From Cupriavidus sp. 2SB (GTDB lineage: Bacteria; Pseudomonadota; Gammaproteobacteria; Burkholderiales; Burkholderiaceae): DNA of 45,758 nt. Below, piece by piece: positions 24,985 to 31,757 of this stretch. Position 1 is the stretch's first letter; each line of letters opens with the position of its first letter. The stretch is from positions 1 through 45,758 of the forward strand of contig NZ_SCMX01000056.1 of NCBI RefSeq assembly GCF_005503625.1, given 5' to 3'. The translations under genes and the position numbers were made by a program. The notes under the pieces are model-generated. The model was not told where the DNA came from and searched no databases. It was given only the letters and a program-made list of their open reading frames with translations.

Positions 24985-25014
24985 ATTATACATGCATCCA
25001 TGAATGTATGTAAC
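24985..25014 (-). promoter_or_regulatory. Promoter overlapped by a 22-bp AcrR-like operator
   Basis: On the minus strand GTTACA (25014-25009) and a perfect TATAAT (24990-24985) are 18 bases apart. The spacer is filled by a near-perfect 22-bp palindrome, 24988-25009, with arms ATACAT and ATGTAT and inner CAT/ATG pairs (three mismatched position pairs). The half GAATGTATGTA (25002-25012) equals a half of the E. coli AcrR operator as I remember it. The arrangement implies a promoter repressed by an AcrR-like TetR protein and reading toward the 29-codon ORF and pagL. No efflux genes are present in the window. Confidence 0.55.
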
Positions 25015-25258
25015 GATCGCGGCACGTTTCACCGCGGCGCATTGCACATGCATCTGATTCGTCAGAAAACTCCCGCCAGCCATAATGCCAGCCCGCGCGG
25101 AATGCTGCAGACGGAAGAAACGCCTGCGTCTCTCGTGATTTCGGCGAATGGAAAAAATGTGAAAAGGCCAGCGCCTGGCGCGCTTTGGCCCGGAGCGGTG
25201 CTCCAGAGGCGAGCCGGTCCCATGCGGGACCCGCCGAAATGACTTTGGTATCAGATAT
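25015..25258. other. Intergenic DNA upstream of the AcrR-like operator
   Basis: This stretch of about 240 bases between the operator and the end of the alpha/beta hydrolase gene is less GC-rich than its neighbours. I see no credible gene. A plus-strand frame that starts at a TTG at 24964 and runs to 25242 lacks a ribosome site and any recognisable motif. Confidence 0.5.
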
Positions 25259-26146
25259 TTACGATGCCGTGCCGCGCAGGAAGGGCAGCACTTCGGCAAG
25301 CAACTGCTCGGGGATTTCCTCGGCGATGTAGTGCCCGCAGGGCAGCGCATGGCCGGTCACCTGCCGCGCCACCTTGCGCCACTCTTCGAGCGGCTGGAAA
25401 CACTTTCCGACCGCACCGTCGCGTCCCCACAACGCCAGCATCTCGCATTCGACACCACGGCCCGCCTCGATATCGGCGCGGTCGTGCTCCAGATCGATGC
25501 CGGCGCTGGCGCGGTAGTCTTCACAAAGCCCATGCGCCGCGCCCGGCAGACGCAGGCAACGCTCGTACTCGGCCAGCGCCTCTGCGGTGAACGGCGCCAG
25601 GCCCGCGCTGCGGCTGCCCATGGTCTGCTGCAGGTACTGGGCCGGGTCCGCCTCGATCAGAGTCTCCGGGAACGGCGCAGGACGGATCAGGAAGAACCAG
25701 TGATAGTAGGCACGCGCAAAGGCCTCGTTGGTCTGCGCATACATCGCCAGCGTGGGCGCGATATCGAGCGTGACCAACTTCTCGACGGCCTGCGGATGAT
25801 CCACGGCCAGCCGATGCGCCACGCGCGCGCCGCGATCGTGCGCGAGCACGCGGAATCGCTCGAAGCCAAGCTGGCGCATCACGGCCAACTGGTCGGCCGC
25901 CATGACGCGCTTGCTGTAGTTGCTGTGGTCGGCCACGCCGGCGGGCTTGCCGCTGTCCCCGTAGCCGCGCAGGTCGGTGGCCACCACGGTGAAATGCCGC
26001 GCCAGTTCGCCCACTACCTTGTGCCAGATGACGTGAGTCTGCGGATGACCGTGCAGCAACAGCAGCGGCGGCCCTTCTCCGCCCACCACGGCGTGGATCG
26101 GCACACCGTCATGATCGATACGATGCGTGGCAAATCCTTCAAACAT
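25259..26146 (-). CDS. Fluoroacetate dehalogenase-like alpha/beta hydrolase
   Basis: The 295-residue protein is an alpha/beta hydrolase of the haloacetate dehalogenase group. HGHPQTHVIWHKV (oxyanion region, from residue 32) and DLRGYGDSGKP (58-68) are typical. Counting from the start gives the whole known fluoroacetate dehalogenase active site: nucleophile D104 with R105 and R108 in HDRGARVAHR, D128, the halide pocket H149-W150 and Y211, and H272 as base. These positions nearly coincide with those of the Delftia (Moraxella) enzyme as I remember it. Such enzymes turn fluoroacetate into glycolate and fluoride. AGGAGA precedes the ATG at 26146. It is a single gene, back to back with the cation exporter gene. 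Epoxide hydrolases share the fold but have a different lid. Confidence 0.82.
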   Translation of the reverse strand: MFEGFATHRIDHDGVPIHAVVGGEGPPLLLLHGHPQTHVIWHKVVGELARHFTVVATDLRGYGDSGKPAGVADHSNYSKRVMAADQLAVMRQLGFERFRVLAHDRGARVAHRLAVDHPQAVEKLVTLDIAPTLAMYAQTNEAFARAYYHWFFLIRPAPFPETLIEADPAQYLQQTMGSRSAGLAPFTAEALAEYERCLRLPGAAHGLCEDYRASAGIDLEHDRADIEAGRGVECEMLALWGRDGAVGKCFQPLEEWRKVARQVTGHALPCGHYIAEEIPEQLLAEVLPFLRGTAS

Positions 26147-26373
26147 CGGCGTCTCCTGGAATTGTGGGGATGGCCTGTGGCCTGGGCAGCAGTCTATCCG
26201 CGAATTCCACCGCTATTGATTCGTGCGACGCAAGTCATTCGAGCCTGCGATTCATGAAAATGCCGGCACGGGCGGCGACGGGAACGCCCTTTCACCCGCA
26301 GGGTCGTCAAGAAACAAACGTCCCGTGGCTGATACGCTCCGGACTGACACCCCCGATTCTCAAGAGATTCCTC

Positions 26374-27342
26374 ATGCACTCGCACAACCTGTCCGCGTGG
26401 ACCCACTCTCACGTCTTCGACACCGGCAACCAGGCTGCCGAACGCGGCACGCGCCTGGTGATGTGGATCACGCTGGCGATGATGGCGATCGAGATCGCCG
26501 CCGGGCTCGGCTTCAACTCGATGGCGCTGCTGGCCGACGGCTGGCACATGAGTTCGCACGCCGTGGCCATTGGGCTATCAGCCTTCGCCTATGCGGCCGC
26601 ACGCAAGCTCGCGCACGATGCGCGGTTCACGTTCGGCACGTGGAAGATCGAAGTGCTCGCCGCGTTTGCCAGCGCGGTGTTCCTGCTGGGCGTGGCGGGT
26701 CTGATGATCTTCGGATCGGTGGAGCGGCTGCTGAGTCCCGAACCGATTCACTACCGCGAGGCGATGATCGTCACGGCCATTGGCCTGCTGGTGAACCTGG
26801 GCTGCGCGATGATCCTTGGCGGGGCTCATCATCATGGACACGATCACGGGCACGACCATCACGGCCACGCGCATGACCACGGCCATCACCATCATCACGA
26901 CATCAACCTGCGCGCCGCCTATCTGCACGTCGTGGCGGATGCCGCCACTTCGCTGCTCGCCATCGTGGCACTGGCCGGCGGCTGGTGGCTCGGCTGGAGC
27001 TGGCTCGATCCGGTGATGGGCCTTGTGGGTGCGGTGCTGGTGGGACGCTGGGCCATCGGCCTGCTGCGCCAGAGCGGCACTGTGTTGCTCGACCGCGAAA
27101 TGGACCATCCCGTTGTGGAAGAAGTCCGCGAGGTTCTGGCGGAGTTTGCCGAAGGCGAGGAAGGCACGCGCATCGCAGACCTGCACGTCTGGCGCGTAGG
27201 CCGCGAACAGTTCGCCTGCATCGCCAGCCTGGTCACGCATGACACCACGCTGACGCCGCAGCGCGTGCGGCAGGCGCTATCGGTGCATGAGGAACTGGTG
27301 CATGTGAGTGTGGAGGTTAATTTTTGTGGGGCAGTGCACTAG
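26374..27342 (+). CDS. dmeF: CDF-family divalent cation exporter, DmeF type
   Basis: The 322-residue protein is a cation diffusion facilitator with six membrane helices. It starts with the His-rich MHSHNLSAWTHSHVF, carries the first metal site in SMALLADGWHMSSHAVAIG (helix 2) and the second in AAYLHVVADAATSLLAIVAL (helix 5: H and D residues), and ends with the cytoplasmic domain (LHVWRVGREQFACIASLV). Between helices 4 and 5 lies a loop with a dense block of about 18 His residues. This layout matches DmeF, the cobalt/nickel exporter characterised in C. metallidurans (from memory); zinc is an alternative substrate. AAGAGA precedes the ATG at 26374. No metal-regulator box was found in the 227-base upstream gap. 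Confidence 0.88.
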   Translation: MHSHNLSAWTHSHVFDTGNQAAERGTRLVMWITLAMMAIEIAAGLGFNSMALLADGWHMSSHAVAIGLSAFAYAAARKLAHDARFTFGTWKIEVLAAFASAVFLLGVAGLMIFGSVERLLSPEPIHYREAMIVTAIGLLVNLGCAMILGGAHHHGHDHGHDHHGHAHDHGHHHHHDINLRAAYLHVVADAATSLLAIVALAGGWWLGWSWLDPVMGLVGAVLVGRWAIGLLRQSGTVLLDREMDHPVVEEVREVLAEFAEGEEGTRIADLHVWRVGREQFACIASLVTHDTTLTPQRVRQALSVHEELVHVSVEVNFCGAVH

Positions 27343-27373
27343 CGGCTTTCTCCCCTTTCCCGCACCATTCTTT

Positions 27374-27499
27374 CTCCCCTCTCCCGCGCGCGGGAGAGGG
27401 GTTGGGGGAGAGGGCGAGCGCTCGCGAACCGAGATGCTTGTTCGTAGCTTGAAACGCTTACCCTCTCCCCCGCCCCTCTCCCGCAAGCGGGAGAGGGGA
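27374..27499. repeat. Composite palindromic repeat, copy C
   Basis: Outer palindromes at about 27374-27401 and 27472-27499 enclose the inner arms GGGGGAGAGGGCG and ACCCTCTCCCCC. The core differs from copies A and B (GTAGCTTGAAACGCTTACC instead of CGCAATTTGAAC). A further half element GCGGGAGAGGGG follows at 27511-27522. It lies between the convergent dmeF and quinone oxidoreductase genes. Confidence 0.85.
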
Positions 27500-27545
27500 G
27501 AAAGACAGAGGCGGGAGAGGGGTACGAACTGACACACGCAGCCGC

Positions 27546-28529
27546 TCAAGGCATCAACAAGATCGCCCCCGTCGTCTCCCTGCGCTCCGCGGCCTCATGC
27601 GCGCGCGCCACATCGGCCAGCGGAAAGCGCGCACCGATATCCACCTTCACATGACCTGCCGCGATGGCATCGAACAGATCCTTCGCGTTGGCGCGGAACC
27701 GCGCGGCATCCGCGTTGTGCGGAAATACTGATGGCCGCGTCAGGAACAGGCAGCCTTTCTTGTTCAATAGTTCAGGCTCGATGGCCGGCGCCGGACCCGA
27801 TGCCGCGCCGTACAGCACCACCATCCCGAACGTCTGCGCGCAATCGAGCGAACCGAGGAACGTGTCCTTGCCCACGGCGTCGTAGACCACGGTCACGCCG
27901 CGCCCATCGGTGGCATCGCGAACCTGCTTGACCCAGTCGCCATGGCTGTAGTCGATGGCGATATCGCACCCGGCCGCCCGCGCACGCTCGCACTTGGCCG
28001 GCGAGCCGGCGGTGCCAATCACGCGCGCGCCCAGCGCCTTCGCCCATCCGCTCAGGATCTGGCCCACGCCACCCGCCGCCGCATGCACCAGCACGGTATC
28101 GCCCGGCTTCACGGCGTGGGTATGGCGCACCAGATACTGCGCCGTCATGCCCTTGAAGATCGTTGCGGCGGCCTGTTCGTCGGTGATGGTGTCGGGCAGC
28201 TTCACGAGCTTGTCCACCGGCACGTTGCGTCCTTCGGAATACGCACCCAGGCCCGCGTTCATGTAGGCCACGCGATCTCCCACGGCGACATCGGCCACGC
28301 CCTCACCCACCGCTTCCACCACGCCGGCTGCCTCGAAGCCCAGCCCGGTGCCAGCCGGCAGCGGATAGGTGCCGCGACGCTGATAGATATCGATGAAGTT
28401 GAAACCGATCGCCGTATGCCGTACGCGTGCCTCGCCTGGGGCGGGGGCCGGCAACTCTACCGATTCGAGCCGCATGACCTGCGGCTGGCCGAATTCGTGA
28501 AGGCGGATGGCGCGGACAGCAGTCGGCAT
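27546..28529 (-). CDS. qor: NADPH:quinone oxidoreductase (zeta-crystallin-like MDR)
   Basis: The 327-residue protein is a zinc-free medium-chain dehydrogenase/reductase of the Qor type. It shows AIGFNFIDIYQRRGTYPLP (residues 41-59), LGFEAAGVVEAVGEGV, the segment AATIFKGMTAQYLV, and the NADPH-binding HAAAGGVGQILSGWAKALGA. The catalytic zinc ligands of alcohol dehydrogenases are absent. It would reduce quinones by one-electron transfer from NADPH. GAGGAG lies before the ATG at 28529. The GNAT gene is upstream on the same strand, 74 bases away, so the two may be cotranscribed. Confidence 0.92.
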   Translation of the reverse strand: MPTAVRAIRLHEFGQPQVMRLESVELPAPAPGEARVRHTAIGFNFIDIYQRRGTYPLPAGTGLGFEAAGVVEAVGEGVADVAVGDRVAYMNAGLGAYSEGRNVPVDKLVKLPDTITDEQAAATIFKGMTAQYLVRHTHAVKPGDTVLVHAAAGGVGQILSGWAKALGARVIGTAGSPAKCERARAAGCDIAIDYSHGDWVKQVRDATDGRGVTVVYDAVGKDTFLGSLDCAQTFGMVVLYGAASGPAPAIEPELLNKKGCLFLTRPSVFPHNADAARFRANAKDLFDAIAAGHVKVDIGARFPLADVARAHEAAERRETTGAILLMP

Positions 28530-28603
28530 GGGGTCTCCTCGATGCGCGTTGGCAGAATTTGTGAGACCCGATTATTGATGCAATTCCGATTTTCTGCCGA
28601 AGC

Positions 28604-29047
28604 TCAACCCAGTTCGGCAGACATGCAGAGCGCACTGGTATTGCGCAATCGCTGGAATTCTTCACTCTCCAGCACTTCGGCAGGCAGCTTGGAGGCGTGG
28701 ATCAGCGAGAAGCCGTAGCGGGAGAAATAGCTGGGGCACGTGGAGGTCAGCAGCACGGCGCGCCGACTGCCGTTGGCGCGCGCCCGCATCATCACGGCGC
28801 TCACGAGATGGCTCGCAATGCCCTGGTCACGCCACTCTCGCAGTACGGCAACGGACCGGATGATCGCCGTCTCCCCGAAAAGCTGGGCACAGGCGCAACC
28901 GACAAGTTGGGATTCGAGCACGGCAACATGAAACTCGCCGGCAAGGCGCGGTAACTCGTCCACTGGCAAATTGCACCGCTCGAGCACGGCGCCAATGGCA
29001 GACACATCCGCGGGCTGCGCAAGCCGGATTCGCAGATCTTTAATCAT
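28604..29047 (-). CDS. GNAT N-acetyltransferase, ArsN2-like
   Basis: The 147-residue protein is a GCN5-related acetyltransferase. Motif A (acetyl-CoA binding) reads SVAVLREWRDQGIASHLVSAVMMRA, motif B is near FSRYGFSLIHAS. The overall pattern, LVGCACAQLFGETAIIRSVAVL and the ending LRNTSALCMSAEL, resembles ArsN2-type acetyltransferases linked to resistance to organic arsenic compounds, but no ars genes are near. Substrate specificity therefore remains open. GAGG lies seven bases before the ATG at 29047. The 295 bases from here to the tRNA gene hold nothing I can identify. Confidence 0.75.
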   Translation of the reverse strand: MIKDLRIRLAQPADVSAIGAVLERCNLPVDELPRLAGEFHVAVLESQLVGCACAQLFGETAIIRSVAVLREWRDQGIASHLVSAVMMRARANGSRRAVLLTSTCPSYFSRYGFSLIHASKLPAEVLESEEFQRLRNTSALCMSAELG

Positions 29048-29342
29048 CTTGAGCCTCTGTATCTCTCATCACATCGGGACGGATATGCCATGGAAGCCCT
29101 GCATGGTGAATCTTGGTGCGCCAAGGGGAGCGATGCAATGCCGCGATTGGTGCACGCGCCCCACACTATCGCAATCGGCCTCCGGATTCCAGAAGGGAAA
29201 CCACCGAAAGCGACGGGTGCCACGCATCAGCCTGTCCGCTCCATCGATGAGCACGAAACAGGCCACACACGGCGGCAGCAGTATCTGCATGTCGTGTGAC
29301 AGTGTCGAGTAGATGGGGATGAAGCGGACTACGGAAAAACGA

Positions 29343-29417
29343 TGGAGGCGGGGATACGGAATCGAACCGTCGTAAACGGCTTTGCAGGCCGTCGCATAAC
29401 CACTCTGCCACCCCGCC
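29343..29417 (-). tRNA. tRNA-Cys (GCA)
   Basis: The minus strand folds as a full cloverleaf. The acceptor arms GGCGGGG (29417-29411) and CCCCGCC (29353-29347) pair perfectly. The discriminator is U and the 3' CCA is encoded (29345-29343). The anticodon GCA is at 29385-29383 in a CTGCAAA loop, and the T arm holds GGTTCGATTCC. Anticodon GCA and discriminator U both identify cysteine. A run of five T directly follows on the same strand. Upstream, TACACT with a GC-rich discriminator (GCGCC) is a possible stringent-type -10. Confidence 0.96.
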
Positions 29418-29539
29418 ACGGGGATAGACGATCCGGAACCGGTCGTCGGTGTCTGTGGTGCGGGGCGCAGTGTAGCCGAAGTCGAAAAAACGTGCAGGGC
29501 GTGCCGTTATTACCCGAAGGCGGGTGCTGTCTGTCGCTG

Positions 29540-30019
29540 CTACGCGCCGATCTCGCCCATCGCACTCTGCTGGTAGTTCTGCAGGCCGACGCGATTCACC
29601 AGATCCAGTTGCGTCTGCAGCCACTCGATATGGTCCTCGGTGTCGTCGAGGATGGGCGAAAGGACGTCGCGGGAGACGTAGTCGCTCACGGACTCGCAGT
29701 ACTTGATGGCTTCCTTGAGGCTGGTCTGAGAGACCAGCTCAAGCTTCAGATCGCAGCCGAGCATCTCCTCGGTGGTCTCGCCGATCATGAGCTTGTCGAG
29801 GTCCTGCAGGTTGGGCAGCCCATCGAGCATCAGGATGCGATCGATGATCTTGTCCGCGTGCTTCATCTCCTCGATCGATTCCTCGTACTCGTGCTTGCCC
29901 AGCGCCTTGAGCCCCCAATGTCCATACATGCGGGCGTGTAAAAAATACTGGTTGATCGCCGTCAGCTCATGCCGGAGTTGGACATTCAGCAGCTGTATTA
30001 CCTTCTTGTCCGATTTCAT
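29540..30019 (-). CDS. bfr: Bacterioferritin
   Basis: The 159-residue protein matches bacterioferritin over its whole length, beginning MKSDKKVIQLLN. Ferroxidase ligands E18, E51, H54, E94 and H130 (E. coli numbering) are in place, as is the haem ligand M52 in EEMKHAD. Position 127, a Glu ligand in E. coli, is Thr here (LDDTEDH). Bacterioferritin stores iron as a 24-mer with haem at subunit interfaces. The ATG at 30019 is chosen from homology; an ATG at 30043 adds eight residues. It precedes tRNA-Cys on the same strand. Its upstream DNA contains GAT-rich hexamers that could bind Fur. Confidence 0.93.
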   Translation of the reverse strand: MKSDKKVIQLLNVQLRHELTAINQYFLHARMYGHWGLKALGKHEYEESIEEMKHADKIIDRILMLDGLPNLQDLDKLMIGETTEEMLGCDLKLELVSQTSLKEAIKYCESVSDYVSRDVLSPILDDTEDHIEWLQTQLDLVNRVGLQNYQQSAMGEIGA

Positions 30020-30146
30020 GGCGTCGATCCCCGAATATGGCATGCGGTGATTTTCATGTTAATCCGCCAGCCCGGAAGGTCAAGCCCCATGCGGCTTTGC
30101 GGACGACACGCATCCTCATCTACGGCTCGTCATTGAATCTGAGACT

Positions 30147-30164
30147 GATATTGATTCCGATTTA
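30147..30164. promoter_or_regulatory. Tandem GAT hexamers upstream of bfr (possible Fur site)
   Basis: GATATT, GATTCC and GATTTA follow one another without gap about 130 bases upstream of bfr. Fur binds arrays of hexamers of the type GATAAT/NATWAT. The match is imperfect, and the site also lies between bfr and the terminator of the DUF2383 gene, so this is only a suggestion. Confidence 0.25.
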
Positions 30165-30171
30165 TGGCAAT

Positions 30172-30200
30172 AAAAAAGCGCCTCGAAACGAGGCGCCTTA
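30172..30200 (-). terminator. Intrinsic terminator downstream of the DUF2383 gene
   Basis: On the minus strand GCGCCTCG (30196-30189) pairs with CGAGGCGC (30185-30178) around a 3-base loop, followed by six T (30177-30172). It lies about 40 bases past the stop of the DUF2383 gene. On the plus strand an A-run and a short T-rich tail flank it, so weak bidirectional action is possible. Confidence 0.85.
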
Positions 30201-30233
30201 TTTGCGGGGCATGCGGTTATATCGCCCGTGCCC

Positions 30234-30689
30234 TTATTCCCCACTGGCGCGATAGCGATTACGCAGATCGCGAATCAGGTCGTGATTGCGCAGCACACCC
30301 TGGTACTGGCGCTCGATCAGCGCGCGGATGTCGAAGCTCAAGTCGGTCTCCTGCAGCGCATCGGCGTACTTCTTCTTTGCCACGTCCTCGCCCTTCTCGG
30401 TCTCCTCCAGGATGGCGAGATCCGAACGATCCGATACCGCGGTACGCAGGCTCACCCAGCCGCGATGGAGCGCGCCGGCCACGCTGCCGTGGTCCTCGGG
30501 CTTGGCGCCGAGCGCCGTGACCTGACTCTGCAATTCGCGCACTGCGGCGCCTATCTCTGTTGCGCGGCTCGAGAACAGCGTCTTCAACTCGGGATTCTTC
30601 GCATCCTCGGCGGCCTTGCGGAAGCCTTCCTCGCCATCGCGCGAGACTTCGATCAGGTCGTTCAGTACAGACACATTGTTGTCAGCCAT
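30234..30689 (-). CDS. DUF2383/PA2169-family four-helix bundle protein
   Basis: The 151-residue protein opens VSVLNDLIEVSRDGEEGFRKAAEDAKNPELKTLF and continues with three further long helices, including LAILEETEKGEDVAKKKYADAL. This matches the PA2169-type family (DUF2383), a ferritin-like four-helix bundle with Glu residues in helix positions that could bind metal. The exact function is unknown; relatives are often linked to stationary-phase or stress regulons. GAGGAG lies about eight bases before the ATG at 30689. It ends in a strong terminator and stands alone between ribA and bfr. Confidence 0.85.
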   Translation of the reverse strand: MADNNVSVLNDLIEVSRDGEEGFRKAAEDAKNPELKTLFSSRATEIGAAVRELQSQVTALGAKPEDHGSVAGALHRGWVSLRTAVSDRSDLAILEETEKGEDVAKKKYADALQETDLSFDIRALIERQYQGVLRNHDLIRDLRNRYRASGE

Positions 30690-30752
30690 AGCAAACTCCT
30701 CGTTATCTCTCGGACACGCCGCACGCCTGCGCGCAACGCGTCATGGAACATT

Positions 30753-30778
30753 CCGCGCACACCATCCAGGGTGCGCGG
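30753..30778. terminator. GC-rich hairpin downstream of ribA
   Basis: CCGCGCAC (30753-30760) and GTGCGCGG (30771-30778) are perfect arms with a 10-base loop, about 100 bases beyond the ribA stop. There is no T-run. It could end ribA transcription, but it also lies upstream of the DUF2383 gene and may instead sit in its leader. Confidence 0.3.
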
Positions 30779-30876
30779 CCCTTGGTTCCAAGATAGAGGA
30801 GCCGCCTGCGGGGGACTGTCGGGGCGCCTCGCAACCGGCTGTCGGTCTGCGCCTACATCTGCGTCGCCCCCGCCAG

Positions 30877-31473
30877 TCAGTCGAACAGGTGACCCATGCG
30901 CGACCGCTTGGTCGCCAGATACTTTTCGTTTTCGGAGTTGGACGGCACGATGTGACGCATCTGTTCGGTCACCTTGATGCCCGCATCCTCAAGCGCCCGA
31001 ATCTTGATCGGATTGTTGCTCATCAGCCGCACCGAGGTGACACCCCACTGCCGCAGGAAATCCGCCGCGAAGGCATAGGTACGGGAATCGATAGCCTGAC
31101 CCAGTGCCAGATTGGCATCCACGGTGTCGAGTCCGCCATCCTGCAGCGCGTACGCACGAATCTTGTTCGACAGCCCGATGCCACGGCCTTCATGGCCACG
31201 CAGATACAGCAGGATGCCACGCCCTTCCTCCGCAATCTTGCGCATGGCGAGATCGAGCTGCTCGCCGCAATCGCAGCGGCACGAGCCAAACACATCGCCG
31301 GTCAGGCATTCCGAATGCAAACGAACGAGCACGTTCTCGCCCGAAATATCGCCCATCGACAGGGCCAGGTGCTCGGTTCCCGTATCCATGCCCTGGAAGG
31401 CATGAGCGGTGAATTCTCCGTAACTGGTCGGCAGGCGGGCAGAGCCGATCAGCTCACTTTCTAGGTCTTTCAT
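30877..31473 (-). CDS. ribA: GTP cyclohydrolase II
   Basis: From the ATG at 31473 the product is 198 residues, the usual size of monofunctional RibA. The zinc site is in RLHSECLTGDVFGSCRCDCG (three Cys in C-x10-C-x-C). YLRGHEGRGIGLSNKI carries the catalytic Arg and GTP contacts, and the DVFGSCRCDCGEQL and NPIKIRALEDAGI segments complete the family pattern. The enzyme opens GTP to the first riboflavin precursor. The frame extends to 31578, but the added 35 residues look unlike the family. No Shine-Dalgarno is clear. No FMN riboswitch is seen upstream, and no other rib genes are adjacent. Confidence 0.93.
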   Translation of the reverse strand: MKDLESELIGSARLPTSYGEFTAHAFQGMDTGTEHLALSMGDISGENVLVRLHSECLTGDVFGSCRCDCGEQLDLAMRKIAEEGRGILLYLRGHEGRGIGLSNKIRAYALQDGGLDTVDANLALGQAIDSRTYAFAADFLRQWGVTSVRLMSNNPIKIRALEDAGIKVTEQMRHIVPSNSENEKYLATKRSRMGHLFD

Positions 31474-31678
31474 ATTGATGTGCAAGGGCTGGAGGCGCCA
31501 TGGTGCCCGCACGGCATGATGCAGGGGCGGGGCAGGCGCACCGCGCCGCGCCGATTGGGAGAGGCGCAGACGCAGCATGCCGGCAAGGATACCCCGAAAT
31601 GCATTCTGCTATCGGGTGTGGGGTTACCGGGCGGTAGGCACATGCCTGGTTGTAGACGTTTCCCCCGCGCAGAAAGCA

Positions 31679-31708
31679 AGAAGGGCCACCCGGATGAGCG
31701 GCCCTTCT
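31679..31708 (-). terminator. Hairpin downstream of glmS
   Basis: AGAAGGGCC (31679-31687) and GGCCCTTCT (31700-31708) are perfect 9-bp arms with a 12-base loop. It lies 50 bases past the glmS stop. On the minus strand the following bases are moderately T-rich (TTGCTTTC), so it probably works as a terminator for glmS. Confidence 0.65.
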
Positions 31709-31757
31709 CGCTGAGACAACGTCACCTTGCGAACCAGTTGCCCGGTCCGCAACAGCC

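Noticed and set aside
24964..25242. 92-codon plus-strand frame after the AcrR-like operator
   Set aside because: TTG start, no ribosome site, no hydrophobic or domain pattern; overlaps the minus-strand promoter.
26344..26356. CTGACACCCCCGA before dmeF as a metal-sensor half site, also seen near 37045
   Set aside because: The second copy is in an unrelated place after folB, and no second half or dyad exists, so it is likely chance.
29069..29419. 116-codon minus-strand frame covering the tRNA-Cys gene
   Set aside because: It reads through a full tRNA and has no protein features.
31474..31578. Extended N-terminus of ribA, and search for an FMN riboswitch
   Set aside because: The extra residues do not fit RibA, and no conserved riboswitch-like folding elements were recognised in the leader.
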